Assembly: GCA_900752905.1 (NCBI GenBank)
Contig: CAADWX010000023.1
Span: forward strand, 1 to 58,586
Length of the DNA: 58,586 nt
Reading direction: 5' to 3'
Source of the DNA: Bacilli bacterium
Lineage (GTDB): Bacteria > Bacillota_I > Bacilli_A > RF39 > UBA660
The notes under the pieces were generated by a model that ran no database searches, was not told the DNA's origin, and saw only the letters and a program-made list of their open reading frames with translations. This document shows positions 23,512-31,953 of this stretch, piece after piece. A program made the position numbers and the translations under genes. How positions within the stretch are numbered: the first letter of the stretch is position 1; every line of letters starts with the position of its first letter.

Positions 23512-24216
23512 ATGAAAAAAGCTGTTTTATTAATACATGGATTTGCTGGAGGTACATATGATTTAGAAAATTTAACCAAAAATTTACAAGCAAATAATTT
23601 TGATACTTTTGCATTTACATTACCAGGTCATGATTATAAAAAAAGAGTAACAAAAGAAGAATGGATTAGTTCATGTGAGAACAATTTAAAATTTATAATA
23701 GATTCTGGATATAAACAAATATATGTTATTGGTCATAGTATGGGTGGAGTATTAGCTGCATATCTTGCATCAAAATATAAAGAGGTAAAAAAGGTTGTTC
23801 TAGCTGCTGCTGCATTTAAACATATACTATCTAATTATAAAACAATCGATTTAATAAAAAAATATCAGGAAATTATAAAATCATATTCTTTAAGTGTTGT
23901 TATCGACAGAATAAATAAATTACATCCATCTTGTTTGAAAGAGTTTTTGAATTTAGTTAAAGAAAAACAATCAGTCTTAAAAGATGTTAAATGCCCTATA
24001 ATGATAATACAAGGAATGGATGATGAATTAGTACCTGTTTCTACAGCTTTTATGATTTTTAATAATGTAAATTCGAAGGTAAAGAGATTAGTTCTATGTG
24101 ATAATTGCAATCATCATGTATTCAAATGTAAAAATAATGAAATTATTATAAAAAATATAGAAAAATTTTTAAATACTAAAGTTTATATTAAAAAAACGGA
24201 ATTTATAAATTTATAA
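23512..24216 (+). CDS. Alpha/beta hydrolase (carboxylesterase/monoacylglycerol lipase-like)
   Basis: The 234-residue protein has the oxyanion-hole motif VLLIHGFAGG at its N-terminus, the nucleophile elbow GHSMGG with Ser76, the acid in MIIQGMDDELVP and the catalytic His in CNHHVFKC. This small single-domain form resembles Est30-type carboxylesterases and monoacylglycerol lipases. The start at ATG 23512 is chosen because the promoter overlaps the earlier ATG. It is followed after 12 bases by cardiolipin synthase, so a role in lipid turnover is plausible. A Lys-rich tail of about 15 residues follows the last helix. Confidence 0.88.
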   Translation: MKKAVLLIHGFAGGTYDLENLTKNLQANNFDTFAFTLPGHDYKKRVTKEEWISSCENNLKFIIDSGYKQIYVIGHSMGGVLAAYLASKYKEVKKVVLAAAAFKHILSNYKTIDLIKKYQEIIKSYSLSVVIDRINKLHPSCLKEFLNLVKEKQSVLKDVKCPIMIIQGMDDELVPVSTAFMIFNNVNSKVKRLVLCDNCNHHVFKCKNNEIIIKNIEKFLNTKVYIKKTEFINL

Positions 24217-24228
24217 GGAGTATGATGT

Positions 24229-25722
24229 ATGAAAAAAGTGTTAAACTCAATTTTTGACAGAACCTTTATGACGGTTTTACTAATGATATTACAGATTGTT
24301 GTTTTAATATTTATTATTTTACAATTATGTAATTATTTCTATTTGTTTTATATTTTATTTATAATTATTAGTATTGTTATAGCTATCTCAATATTAGCAA
24401 ATGATGATACACCAGATTTTAAATACCCATGGGTTATTATTATATCTGTATTTCCTATATTTGGAGGTATATTTTATTTAATATATGGAAGATATAGAAA
24501 TAAAAAGAAAAAATATGTTGTTAAAAAAACAAAGTATTTAGTGCAAAATGAAAATATATTAAAAAAATTAAAGAAAGATTTAGATGTATATAGTCAGGTT
24601 AATTATCTTTCCTCTAAAAATAATATGCCTATTTACACGAATACTAAAGTATCTTATTTTCCTACAGGCGAAAAGGCTTATAAAAGAATGCTTTTAGAAT
24701 TAAAAAATGCAAAAAAATTTATATTTATTGAGTATTTTATAATAAAAAAGGGTATTATGTGGAATTCTATTCTTGATATTTTAAAAGAAAAAGCAAAAGA
24801 TAAAGTAGATATAAGAATAATTTATGATGATATTGGATGTAGTAAGTCACTTCCTACTAATTATTTTAAAGAATTAGAAAAATATGGAATAAAATGTATA
24901 AGTTTTAATAAATTTTCAGCAATATATAATTTAAATTATAATAATAGAGATCATAGAAAAATAATGAATATAGATAATAGAGTATGTTTTACTGGTGGTA
25001 TAAATTTAGCTGATGAATATATAAATGAAATATCTAGATTAGGATATTGGAAAGATAATTGCATAATGCTTGAGGGAGAAGCGGTTAAAAGTTTTACATA
25101 CATATTTTTAAAAACATGGAATTTTGAAAAAAATTTTGATAAGAGTTTTAATAAGTTTTTTATAGAAAATAAAATGAATAAATATAAAGATTTTGTACAA
25201 CCTTACTGGAGTAATCCATTTAATAAAGAACTCGTAGCATATACTGTATATATGAATTTAATTAATTCAGCAAATAAATATGTATATATAATGACACCAT
25301 ATTTATCAGTTGGATATGATATGATAAATGCACTTTGTATGGCAGCAAAACGTGGAGTAGATGTTAGAATAATAACTCCTTACATATATGATAAAAAAAT
25401 AGTTGAAAAAATTACCAAATCGAATTATAATTTACTTATAGCTGCTGGTGTTAAGATATATGAATTTAGACCAGGGTTTATTCACTCTAAAACAATAATT
25501 TCTGATGATAGAATTGGTGTAGTTGGGACGATTAATTTTGATTATAGAAGTTTAAGACATAATTATGAGTGTGCTGTATTAATAGCTTCACCAAAAACTA
25601 TAAAAGTTATAAAAAAGGATTTCATTAATACATTTAATGAATCATATAGAATAGAAAAGAGTAGAAAAGAAAAGAATAAATGGATAATGGGAATTTTAAG
25701 ATTTATAGGTCCATTAGTATAG
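24229..25722 (+). CDS. cls: Cardiolipin synthase (PLD superfamily)
   Basis: The 497-residue membrane enzyme condenses two phosphatidylglycerols to cardiolipin. Two N-terminal helices (about residues 13-35 and 37-57) and a short PLDc_N segment (YPWVIIISVFPIFGGIFYL) precede two phospholipase D domains with HKD motifs: DHRKIMNIDNRVCFTGG and IHSKTIISDDRIGVVGTINFD. Length and layout are standard for bacterial Cls. It has an AAGGAG ribosome binding site and is ten bases from the next gene, a DUF308 membrane protein. Confidence 0.94.
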   Translation: MKKVLNSIFDRTFMTVLLMILQIVVLIFIILQLCNYFYLFYILFIIISIVIAISILANDDTPDFKYPWVIIISVFPIFGGIFYLIYGRYRNKKKKYVVKKTKYLVQNENILKKLKKDLDVYSQVNYLSSKNNMPIYTNTKVSYFPTGEKAYKRMLLELKNAKKFIFIEYFIIKKGIMWNSILDILKEKAKDKVDIRIIYDDIGCSKSLPTNYFKELEKYGIKCISFNKFSAIYNLNYNNRDHRKIMNIDNRVCFTGGINLADEYINEISRLGYWKDNCIMLEGEAVKSFTYIFLKTWNFEKNFDKSFNKFFIENKMNKYKDFVQPYWSNPFNKELVAYTVYMNLINSANKYVYIMTPYLSVGYDMINALCMAAKRGVDVRIITPYIYDKKIVEKITKSNYNLLIAAGVKIYEFRPGFIHSKTIISDDRIGVVGTINFDYRSLRHNYECAVLIASPKTIKVIKKDFINTFNESYRIEKSRKEKNKWIMGILRFIGPLV

Positions 25723-25731
25723 GAGAAAAAT

Positions 25732-26343
25732 ATGAAAAAAAATAAGAAAAATCAAAATAATTTAAAGAATATAATAAATAAAAATTTTAATGCAACTATA
25801 ATATCTAGTTTTGTAACTTGCTTTTTAGGAATCCTTTTATTTTTTAAAGCCGAAAATACATTAAAAACAATTTCTTATATTATAGGTATATTTTTACTTG
25901 TTACAGGTGTAGCGACAATTGTAAAAGTTATTATTGTTGATAAAAATGAAAGAATGTATTTTAATACAAGTTTTATGATAGGAATATTTTCTTCAATAAT
26001 AGGTTTTGTTTTATTGATTAATCCAACTTTATTAACCTCTATTTTACCATTTTGTATAGGGGTTTGGATGATAATAAGTGGTGCTATGAAAATTCAAACT
26101 TCTTTAGTATTAAAAGAGTCAGATGATAAAGCATGGTGGAAAATAATGATATATGCTGTAGTTGTACTTGTTTTAGGACTATTATTAATTATAAATCCAT
26201 TTGGAAGTGCTGTAATAGTTACAAAAATAATAGGTATAAGTTTAGTAATATATTCAATAGCTGATATTGTAGGTACATTTATGTTAAAAAAAGAAGTAAA
26301 AGATACTGTAAAAATAATAGATGCTGAAGTAGAAGAAAATTAA
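25732..26343 (+). CDS. DUF308 (HdeD-like) membrane protein
   Basis: The 203-residue protein has a Lys/Asn-rich start and six predicted membrane helices in three pairs: SFVTCFLGILLFFKA, ISYIIGIFLLVTGVATIV, FMIGIFSSIIGFVLLI, TSILPFCIGVWMIISG, IYAVVVLVLGLLLII and IIGISLVIYSIADIVG. The repeated pattern of a helix pair ending in Gly-Ile-(W/I)-x-I-x-x-G is typical of DUF308. The family includes HdeD of E. coli (acid resistance), but the biochemical role is unknown. It is co-transcribed with cls. Confidence 0.82.
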   Translation: MKKNKKNQNNLKNIINKNFNATIISSFVTCFLGILLFFKAENTLKTISYIIGIFLLVTGVATIVKVIIVDKNERMYFNTSFMIGIFSSIIGFVLLINPTLLTSILPFCIGVWMIISGAMKIQTSLVLKESDDKAWWKIMIYAVVVLVLGLLLIINPFGSAVIVTKIIGISLVIYSIADIVGTFMLKKEVKDTVKIIDAEVEEN

Positions 26344-26355
26344 TTCTACTTTTTT
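26327..26355 (+). terminator. Rho-independent terminator
   Basis: AAGTAGAA (26327-26334) pairs with TTCTACTT (26344-26351) around the stop codon and is followed by T. Confidence 0.8.
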
Positions 26356-26435
26356 AATTTAACTTTTTTGTTAATTTTTATTTTATAATGCATTATTAAA
26401 ATGATATAATAAATATATGAAAAGAGGATGATAAT

Positions 26436-27959
26436 ATGAAAAAACCAGTTGTTTTATGTATTTTAGATGGATGTGGAATTAGAGAAGAAAGTGATGGTAA
26501 TGCATTTAAAAATGCTAAAAAACCAACTTTTGATATGTTATTAAACGAATATCCTCATTCTATATTACAAGCAAGCGGCCCATCAGTTGGACTTCCAGTT
26601 GGGCAAATGGGGACTAGCGAAGTAGGACACATGAATTTGGGATCAGGTAGGATAGCTCTTCAACCTTTACAAGCAATTAACCAATCTATAGATAATAAAG
26701 AAATTTATAAAAATAAAAATATACTAGATGTTATAGAACATGTTAAAAATAATAACTCAAATTTACACATTATGGGATTATTAAGTGATGGTGGAATTCA
26801 CTCTCATATTAACCATTTGTTAGCTATTTTAGATATTTGTAAGGAAAATAATTTGAAAAATATTTATATAGATGTATTTACTGATGGTAGAGATACATAT
26901 GAGAAAAGTGCTTTAAAATATTTAAATGTTCTAAATAAAAAATTAGCGCAAGTTGGTGGAAAAATTTCTACTATAAGTGGAAGATATTATGCAATGGATA
27001 GAGATAATAATTTTGATAGGTTAAAGTTAGCATATGATGCAATATGTTATGGAGTTGGTAAAAAATATAATAGTTATGAAGAGTTAATTAATGAAAGTTA
27101 TGAAAATGGAAAAACTGACGAATTTATTATTCCTGCAATTTTAAATATTGCTCCATTAAGTGATAACGATGGAGTAATAACATTTAATTTTAGAAAAGAC
27201 AGATTAAGAGAATTGTTTACCGTATTATCTAATCCTACAAGATATGAATCTTTGGCATTAGAAAAAAATATGATAATTAAAAAGATTGATAATTTAAAAA
27301 CACTTACTATGTTTCCTGTTACAGAAACTGTTTTGTCAAGGCATGCTTTTAATGATTTAGATTTAAAAAATATACTTGGAGAATATTTGCACAATAAAGG
27401 ATTAAGCCAGTTGAGAATAGCTGAAACAGAAAAATATCCACATGTAACATTTTTCTTTGATGGTGGTAAAGAAGTTGAATACTGTGATATGAAAAAAGTT
27501 TTAATACCATCTCCAAAAGTTGCAACATATGATTTAAAACCTGAAATGAGTGTTTATGAAGTTACAGATAATTTCTTAAAAGAGGTTGGAAATTATGATG
27601 TTACAATAATGAATTTAGCAAACGGTGATATGGTTGGACATACAGGAAATTATGATGCAGCAGTGCAAGCGGTAGAACATATGGATAAATGCATTGATAA
27701 AATTTATAAAAAAACAGTAGAAGAGTTAGATGGCATCCTTATAATAATTGCAGATCATGGAAATTGTGATATGATGTGGGATTCATCTCATAAACCTGTA
27801 ACAAGTCATACAACAAATCCTGTACCATGTATAGTTACAAAAAAAGGTATTAAATTATCAGATGGTAAATTAGCTGATATCGCACCAACTATGCTTGAAT
27901 TAATAGGATTACCAATACCAAAAGAGATGACGGGAAGAAGTTTAATTATTAATAACTAA
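26436..27959 (+). CDS. gpmI: 2,3-bisphosphoglycerate-independent phosphoglycerate mutase
   Basis: The 507-residue metalloenzyme interconverts 3- and 2-phosphoglycerate in glycolysis. The N-terminal LCILDGCGIRE carries the first metal ligand, GTSEVGHMNLGSGR the catalytic Ser61, RYYAMDRDNNFDRL the substrate loop, FTDGRDTYEKSA and, near the end, IIIADHGNCDMMWD and SHTTNPVPCIV the second metal site. Length is standard. Here it is a single gene, not in a gapA-pgk-tpiA-eno operon as in Bacillus. TATAAT at 26405-26410 is a possible -10. Confidence 0.97.
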   Translation: MKKPVVLCILDGCGIREESDGNAFKNAKKPTFDMLLNEYPHSILQASGPSVGLPVGQMGTSEVGHMNLGSGRIALQPLQAINQSIDNKEIYKNKNILDVIEHVKNNNSNLHIMGLLSDGGIHSHINHLLAILDICKENNLKNIYIDVFTDGRDTYEKSALKYLNVLNKKLAQVGGKISTISGRYYAMDRDNNFDRLKLAYDAICYGVGKKYNSYEELINESYENGKTDEFIIPAILNIAPLSDNDGVITFNFRKDRLRELFTVLSNPTRYESLALEKNMIIKKIDNLKTLTMFPVTETVLSRHAFNDLDLKNILGEYLHNKGLSQLRIAETEKYPHVTFFFDGGKEVEYCDMKKVLIPSPKVATYDLKPEMSVYEVTDNFLKEVGNYDVTIMNLANGDMVGHTGNYDAAVQAVEHMDKCIDKIYKKTVEELDGILIIIADHGNCDMMWDSSHKPVTSHTTNPVPCIVTKKGIKLSDGKLADIAPTMLELIGLPIPKEMTGRSLIINN

Positions 27960-27962
27960 AAT

Positions 27963-27991
27963 TTGAATTTATAAATAAAAAATGTTATAAT
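27963..27991 (+). promoter_or_regulatory. Promoter of queH
   Basis: TTGAAT (27963-27968) and TATAAT (27986-27991) have a 17-base spacer, 21 bases before the ATG. Confidence 0.75.
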
Positions 27992-28012
27992 ACGTTTCAA
28001 AGAAGGTGTATG

Positions 28013-28636
28013 ATGAATATAAATTATGATAGTAAAATTGAAGAAATTCTTAAAAATAATATAGGAAAAAATATTCTATTACATAGTTGTTGTGCACCTT
28101 GTAGTAGCTATGTTATAACATATTTATCTAGATTTGTTAACATAACTGTTTTATATTATAATCCGAATATTTATCCTAAAATAGAATATGATAAAAGAAA
28201 AAAAGAACAGATAAAATTTATAAATTCTATAAAAAGCAATTATAAAATTAATTATATGGATTGTGATTATGATAATGATCTATATGAGCAAATGATAAAA
28301 GGTTTAGAAAATGAGCCAGAAAGAGGTAGCAGATGTACTAAATGCTTTTATTTAAGGTTATCTAAAACAGCAGAAGAAGCAAAGAAAAACAATTTTGATT
28401 TTTTCTGTACAACATTGACATTAAGTCCATATAAGAATGCTAAATTAATTAATAAAATAGGATTTGAACTACAAAATTTATATAATATTGAATATTTGGC
28501 AAGTGATTTTAAAAAGAGAGATGGATATAAAAAATCTATTGAGTTATCAAAAGAATATAGTTTGTATAGACAAAATTATTGTGGATGTAAGTATTCGAGA
28601 AGAAAGGAAGATAAAAATGAAGAATGTGAGATGTAA
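28013..28636 (+). CDS. queH: Epoxyqueuosine reductase QueH
   Basis: The 207-residue protein is of the DUF208/QueH family, which performs the last step of queuosine synthesis in tRNA. The Cys-rich signature is present: LLHSCCAPCSSY with Cys26, Cys27 and Cys30, then YYNPNIYP, GSRCTKCFYLRLSKTAEEA and, at the end, YCGCKYS, which together hold the iron-sulfur and metal centres. AGAAGG suits the second of two adjacent ATG codons, so I use 28013. No other queuosine genes or a preQ1 riboswitch are seen nearby, so the cell may salvage precursors. The last 20 bases overlap the lipoprotein gene. Confidence 0.93.
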   Translation: MNINYDSKIEEILKNNIGKNILLHSCCAPCSSYVITYLSRFVNITVLYYNPNIYPKIEYDKRKKEQIKFINSIKSNYKINYMDCDYDNDLYEQMIKGLENEPERGSRCTKCFYLRLSKTAEEAKKNNFDFFCTTLTLSPYKNAKLINKIGFELQNLYNIEYLASDFKKRDGYKKSIELSKEYSLYRQNYCGCKYSRRKEDKNEECEM

Positions 28637-29489
28637 TTACAAAAAAATAATTACTTTGTTAACGGCTTCAATTGTTTTAACAACAGGATGTAGTAATAAA
28701 TCAAATTTACAAGAGAAAAATGAAATTGAAAGTAGTACAACTATAGAAAACGATGAAATAAATGATGAAACAAGAGCTAATTTAGATGAAGAAACGACTA
28801 CTGAGAAAGAAAATAATGTAGAAATTAGTAATGAAGTAACTACAGAAGAAGTAACTACAACTATTGGTGAATTACCAACCGAACCTGAAGAGATATCTTC
28901 AATTGAAAACAGTGAACAAGAAAGTGAATCTCAAGAATTATTAGAAATATATGAACCAAATAAAAATTTAGGAAATGAAGAAGAAGTTATAAGTTTTTTA
29001 GAAAATGTAAGTGATATGTCGGATGATTGGATTTCATCTGATAAACTAGAAACGGTAAAAGAAAATGTTACTACAGGAGTTGCTACATTCATATTATTTA
29101 TGTCTGGAGATTCTACAATAGGAGGATATACTTTCTCATCACTTACAGATGCAGGAAAACAAAAAGTAGAAATATTGTTTATGAAGATGGACAATAAATT
29201 AGAAAGCAAATTTCCTGGGTATAAAGAAAAAATAGGTGAAAAATGGACAATAGTTAAAAATTTTACCACTCAGAAATTCGAAGTAATTAAAAATAAGGTT
29301 AAAAATTATATTATAGATAAAGTAGGAGAAGAAAATTATAATGAAGCTCTAAATAATTTTTCTGCAGGATTTAATGATATGAAGAATTCATTTTCTAATA
29401 CATTTGAATTTATTGGTGATAAAGCCGGAGATGCTAAGGATAAAATGGTAGATTGGGCAAAAGAAAAAATAAAAACAAAAGAAAAATAA
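28617..29489 (+). CDS. Putative lipoprotein, Glu/Thr-rich
   Basis: The 290-residue protein has a lipoprotein signal: basic NYKK, hydrophobic IITLLTASIVL and lipobox LTTGC, so Cys25 would be lipidated after export. A low-complexity Thr/Glu/Asn linker (about 30-115) leads to a helical domain (about 120-280) with amphipathic helices such as KMDNKLESKFPGYKEKIG and GDAKDKMVDWAKEKIKTK. No known family is recognised. The start overlaps the end of queH and has AAAGGAAG as ribosome binding site; an earlier in-frame ATG lies deep inside queH and is not used. A perfect hairpin terminator follows. Confidence 0.8.
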   Translation: MKNVRCNYKKIITLLTASIVLTTGCSNKSNLQEKNEIESSTTIENDEINDETRANLDEETTTEKENNVEISNEVTTEEVTTTIGELPTEPEEISSIENSEQESESQELLEIYEPNKNLGNEEEVISFLENVSDMSDDWISSDKLETVKENVTTGVATFILFMSGDSTIGGYTFSSLTDAGKQKVEILFMKMDNKLESKFPGYKEKIGEKWTIVKNFTTQKFEVIKNKVKNYIIDKVGEENYNEALNNFSAGFNDMKNSFSNTFEFIGDKAGDAKDKMVDWAKEKIKTKEK

Positions 29490-29515
29490 CAGTTCAATTT
29501 GAACTGTTATATTTT
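29486..29515. terminator. Bidirectional terminator between lipoprotein gene and lexA
   Basis: ATAACAGTTCAA and TTGAACTGTTAT form an almost perfect palindrome, with ATTTTT on the plus strand and TATTTTTC on the minus strand side. Confidence 0.85.
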
Positions 29516-30124
29516 TCTATATAATCCTATAGCTTTACCTAAAATTGTTACATTTTTAAGAATTATGGGATCCATTGTATCATTTTCAGGTTGTAATCTA
29601 AAATAACCATCTTCTTTATAGAATGTTTTTAATGTAACCTCATTTTCATCTGTCATTGCAACAACAATTTCACCATTTCTAGCAATATTTTGTTTTTCAA
29701 CAATTACTATGTCTCCATCAAGAATACCAGCATTTATCATACTACATCCACTAACATTTAACGTGAACACTTCTTTATTTTTGGGAATTAAGTATGCAGG
29801 TAAGGAAAAATACTCATCAGGTTTTTCTATTGCTTCAATAGGATTACCAGCAGTAATTTTACCTAAAAGTGGTACTTCAACAGTATTATTAGATGTATCG
29901 ATAAATTCATTTTTAACAAGTAATTCAATAGCTCTATTCTTAGAACCTTGCTTCCTTATAACACCTTTTTTTTCAAGATTACTTAAATGTGCATGGATTG
30001 TAGCAGGTGATGATATACCTAAATCAGCGCCTATTTCTCTTATAGTAGGTGGATAACCATGTTGTACAATATATTCTTTTATATAATTAAGTATTTCATT
30101 TTGCCTTTTTGTTAAATTTTCCAT
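29507..30124 (-). CDS. lexA: LexA, SOS repressor
   Basis: The 205-residue protein has an N-terminal winged helix (TKRQNEILNYIKEYIVQHG, PPTIREIGADLGISSPATIH) and a C-terminal S24 self-cleavage domain. The scissile bond is Ala92-Gly93 in GKITAGNP, the catalytic dyad Ser128 in GCSM and Lys166 in VTLKTF. When RecA filaments form on single-stranded DNA, LexA cuts itself and its targets are expressed. AGGAGG on the minus strand points to ATG at 30124; an upstream in-frame start is ignored. It is divergent from a small membrane protein gene, as lexA is from yneA or sosA in Bacillus and Staphylococcus. Confidence 0.97.
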   Translation of the reverse strand: MENLTKRQNEILNYIKEYIVQHGYPPTIREIGADLGISSPATIHAHLSNLEKKGVIRKQGSKNRAIELLVKNEFIDTSNNTVEVPLLGKITAGNPIEAIEKPDEYFSLPAYLIPKNKEVFTLNVSGCSMINAGILDGDIVIVEKQNIARNGEIVVAMTDENEVTLKTFYKEDGYFRLQPENDTMDPIILKNVTILGKAIGLYRKI

Positions 30125-30149
30125 AAAATTCCTCCTAACAATCATCTAT

Positions 30150-30178
30150 ATATTAACACAATTGTATATTTATGTCAA
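30150..30178 (-). promoter_or_regulatory. Promoter of lexA
   Basis: On the minus strand TTGACA (30178-30173) and TAATAT (30155-30150) are separated by 17 bases. Confidence 0.8.
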
Positions 30179-30189
30179 ATGTTTGTTCG
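30176..30189. promoter_or_regulatory. Degenerate LexA-box-like site at the lexA promoter
   Basis: On the minus strand CGAAC-AAAC-ATTTG has one perfect half site of the Bacillus box (CGAAC-N4-GTTCG) and a second half with two mismatches. It overlaps the lexA -35 element and could give autoregulation. Confidence 0.45.
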
Positions 30190-30204
30190 CCTCTAAAAAA
30201 AACG

Positions 30205-30233
30205 TTGACACGAATAAATGTTCGTGATACAAT
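30205..30233 (+). promoter_or_regulatory. Promoter with LexA box in its spacer
   Basis: A perfect TTGACA (30205-30210) and TACAAT (30228-30233) have a 17-base spacer. The palindrome CGAAT-AAAT-GTTCG (30211-30224), one base from the Bacillus LexA consensus, starts directly after the -35 box. LexA binding would block the promoter. Confidence 0.85.
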
Positions 30234-30258
30234 TTATTTAGTTAAGGGAGGAATAAAA

Positions 30259-30417
30259 ATGAAAACAATGTTGAAAAATAAAGGAATAGTAAGTTTTATG
30301 ATATTTATGATAAGTGTATCTTATTTTTATTCGGTAAGTTTAAAAAATAATAACAATGTAGAAATGATATCGAGTGAGGTTATTACAACTCAAGATGCAA
30401 ACATAAAAAATATATAA
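30259..30417 (+). CDS. Small SOS-controlled membrane protein (SosA/YneA-like by context)
   Basis: The 52-residue protein has a basic N-terminus (MKTMLKNKG), one hydrophobic helix (about residues 9-27, IVSFMIFMISVSYFY) and a short polar, probably extracellular tail (Asn-rich, then VEMISSEVITTQDAN). AAGGGAGG eight bases before the ATG is an excellent ribosome binding site; an in-frame ATG at 30172 lies upstream of the promoter and cannot be used. The gene is divergent from lexA and has a LexA box in its promoter. This is the genetic setting of YneA (Bacillus) and SosA (Staphylococcus), SOS-induced inhibitors of cell division with one membrane helix. There is no LysM domain as in YneA. Function is inferred from context only. 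Confidence 0.7.
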   Translation: MKTMLKNKGIVSFMIFMISVSYFYSVSLKNNNNVEMISSEVITTQDANIKNI

Positions 30418-30479
30418 ATAAGAAAAAAAGCTGTTTATAATTTCTTTTTTTTGGTAAAATAAGTATAGAGTTGATAAAT

Positions 30480-31877
30480 ATGAAAAAAGTTACAAGTGTT
30501 TCATTAATAATTTTTATAGAAATTATGTTAGCAATATATTTATTGTTTTTTTATAAAACATTACATATTAAACTAATAGGCAATAATTCTCAAACTATAA
30601 GCGTTAATTCTAATTATAAGGATGAGGGAGTAGCAAGTTGCTATGGAACAGCTTTTAAATGTAAATATATTAAACCTATTATTAAATCTAATATTAATAG
30701 TGATAAAATTGGAAACTATGAAATTAGTTATACTGTAAGTGTTAAAAATAATAAAAAAACAGTAAAGAGAAAAATTAAAGTGATTGATACTATTAAACCA
30801 GTAATTAATTTTAAAAGTATCCCAAAGGTTTGTAAAAATGGATATATATCAGAAGAAAATTATGATGTCTATGATAATTATGATAAGAATGTAAAGATTG
30901 ATAAAAAAATTGAAAATGAAAAAATTATATATACTGTGACTGATAGTTCTCAAAATAAAATAATAAAAGAAATAGCTGCAGAAATAATTGATGATAAAAT
31001 TTCACCAGTAATTACTTTGAAAGGTAATTTGTATGAATATGTACAAGTTGGAAGTGAATATAAAGAACCCGGTTATACAGCTTATGATAATTGTATGGGT
31101 GATGTGACTGACAAAGTTGTTATTGATGGAAGTGTTGATACTAGCAAAAGTGGAATATATGTTATTTCATATTCTGTAAAAGATGATAGTGGAAATAAAA
31201 CTACAATAAAAAGATATGTTAAAGTATATAAAAAATATAAAGGTGAAACTATAACACCTGCTGGTAAAACAATATATTTAACATTCGATGATGGTCCAAG
31301 TAGTTATACAAATGAGATATTAAATATATTAAAAGAGTATGATATAAAAGCAACATTCTTTGTTGTTAATACGGGAAATGATTCTATTTTAAAAAGAGAA
31401 GTTAATGAAGGTCATACTGTTGCACTACACAGTTATACTCATAATTATAGAACTGTTTATTCAAGTACTGATGCATATTTCTTAGATTTAGAGTTAATAA
31501 GAAATAAGGTTAAAAGTGTAACAGGAGTTGATACAAATATAATCAGATTTCCTGGTGGAAGTTCAAATACAGTAAGTAAATCATATTGCCCTAAAATAAT
31601 GAGTTCATTAGTTAATGATGTGCAAAATAGAGGATATAAATATGTTGATTGGAATATTGATAGTGGTGATGTGACAGCAACGTCTTCAGCACAAATAATT
31701 AACAATATAAAAAAATCATTAAAAGGTAATGCGACAAATGTTATTCTTATGCATGACACAAAAATATATACTAAAAATGCATTAAGAGAAATAATTGATT
31801 ATGGAATATCAAATGGTTATAATTTTTTACCTATAACTGAATCTACTCCAGATGTTCATCATGGTGTAAATAATTAG
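30480..31877 (+). CDS. Polysaccharide (peptidoglycan) deacetylase with Ig-like repeats
   Basis: The 465-residue protein has an N-terminal signal anchor (about 6-24), two or three DUF5011/Ig-like domains of about 75 residues (motifs EGVASCYGTAF, then IKPVINFKS, then SPVITLKGN with GYTAYDNCMGDVTDKV and GIYVISYSVKDDSGN), and a NodB deacetylase domain (about 260-450). The NodB motifs are complete: TFDDGPS, HSYTH (metal ligands), RFPGGSSN, VDWNIDSGD and ILMHD. It should remove acetyl groups from wall glycans outside the cell, a modification that reduces lysozyme attack. ATG 30480 is used rather than the TTG at 30471. It is followed by a terminator. Confidence 0.92.
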   Translation: MKKVTSVSLIIFIEIMLAIYLLFFYKTLHIKLIGNNSQTISVNSNYKDEGVASCYGTAFKCKYIKPIIKSNINSDKIGNYEISYTVSVKNNKKTVKRKIKVIDTIKPVINFKSIPKVCKNGYISEENYDVYDNYDKNVKIDKKIENEKIIYTVTDSSQNKIIKEIAAEIIDDKISPVITLKGNLYEYVQVGSEYKEPGYTAYDNCMGDVTDKVVIDGSVDTSKSGIYVISYSVKDDSGNKTTIKRYVKVYKKYKGETITPAGKTIYLTFDDGPSSYTNEILNILKEYDIKATFFVVNTGNDSILKREVNEGHTVALHSYTHNYRTVYSSTDAYFLDLELIRNKVKSVTGVDTNIIRFPGGSSNTVSKSYCPKIMSSLVNDVQNRGYKYVDWNIDSGDVTATSSAQIINNIKKSLKGNATNVILMHDTKIYTKNALREIIDYGISNGYNFLPITESTPDVHHGVNN

Positions 31878-31890
31878 TTTTTTAAACTTA

Positions 31891-31921
31891 AAACTATTTA
31901 TTGAATAAATAGTTTTTTTTT
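31891..31921 (+). terminator. Rho-independent terminator
   Basis: AAACTATTTA (31891-31900) pairs with TAAATAGTTT (31906-31915), followed by T. Confidence 0.85.
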
Positions 31922-31953
31922 GTTATAATTAAAACGCGAAAAGAGGAATAAAT

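Noticed and set aside
28464..28616. N-terminal extension of the lipoprotein frame inside queH.
   Set aside because: The lipoprotein signal with a proper ribosome binding site starts at 28617; the extension is a shadow frame of queH.
30172..30258. Upstream in-frame extension of the small SOS protein from ATG 30172.
   Set aside because: It would run through the promoter and LexA box and lacks a ribosome binding site.
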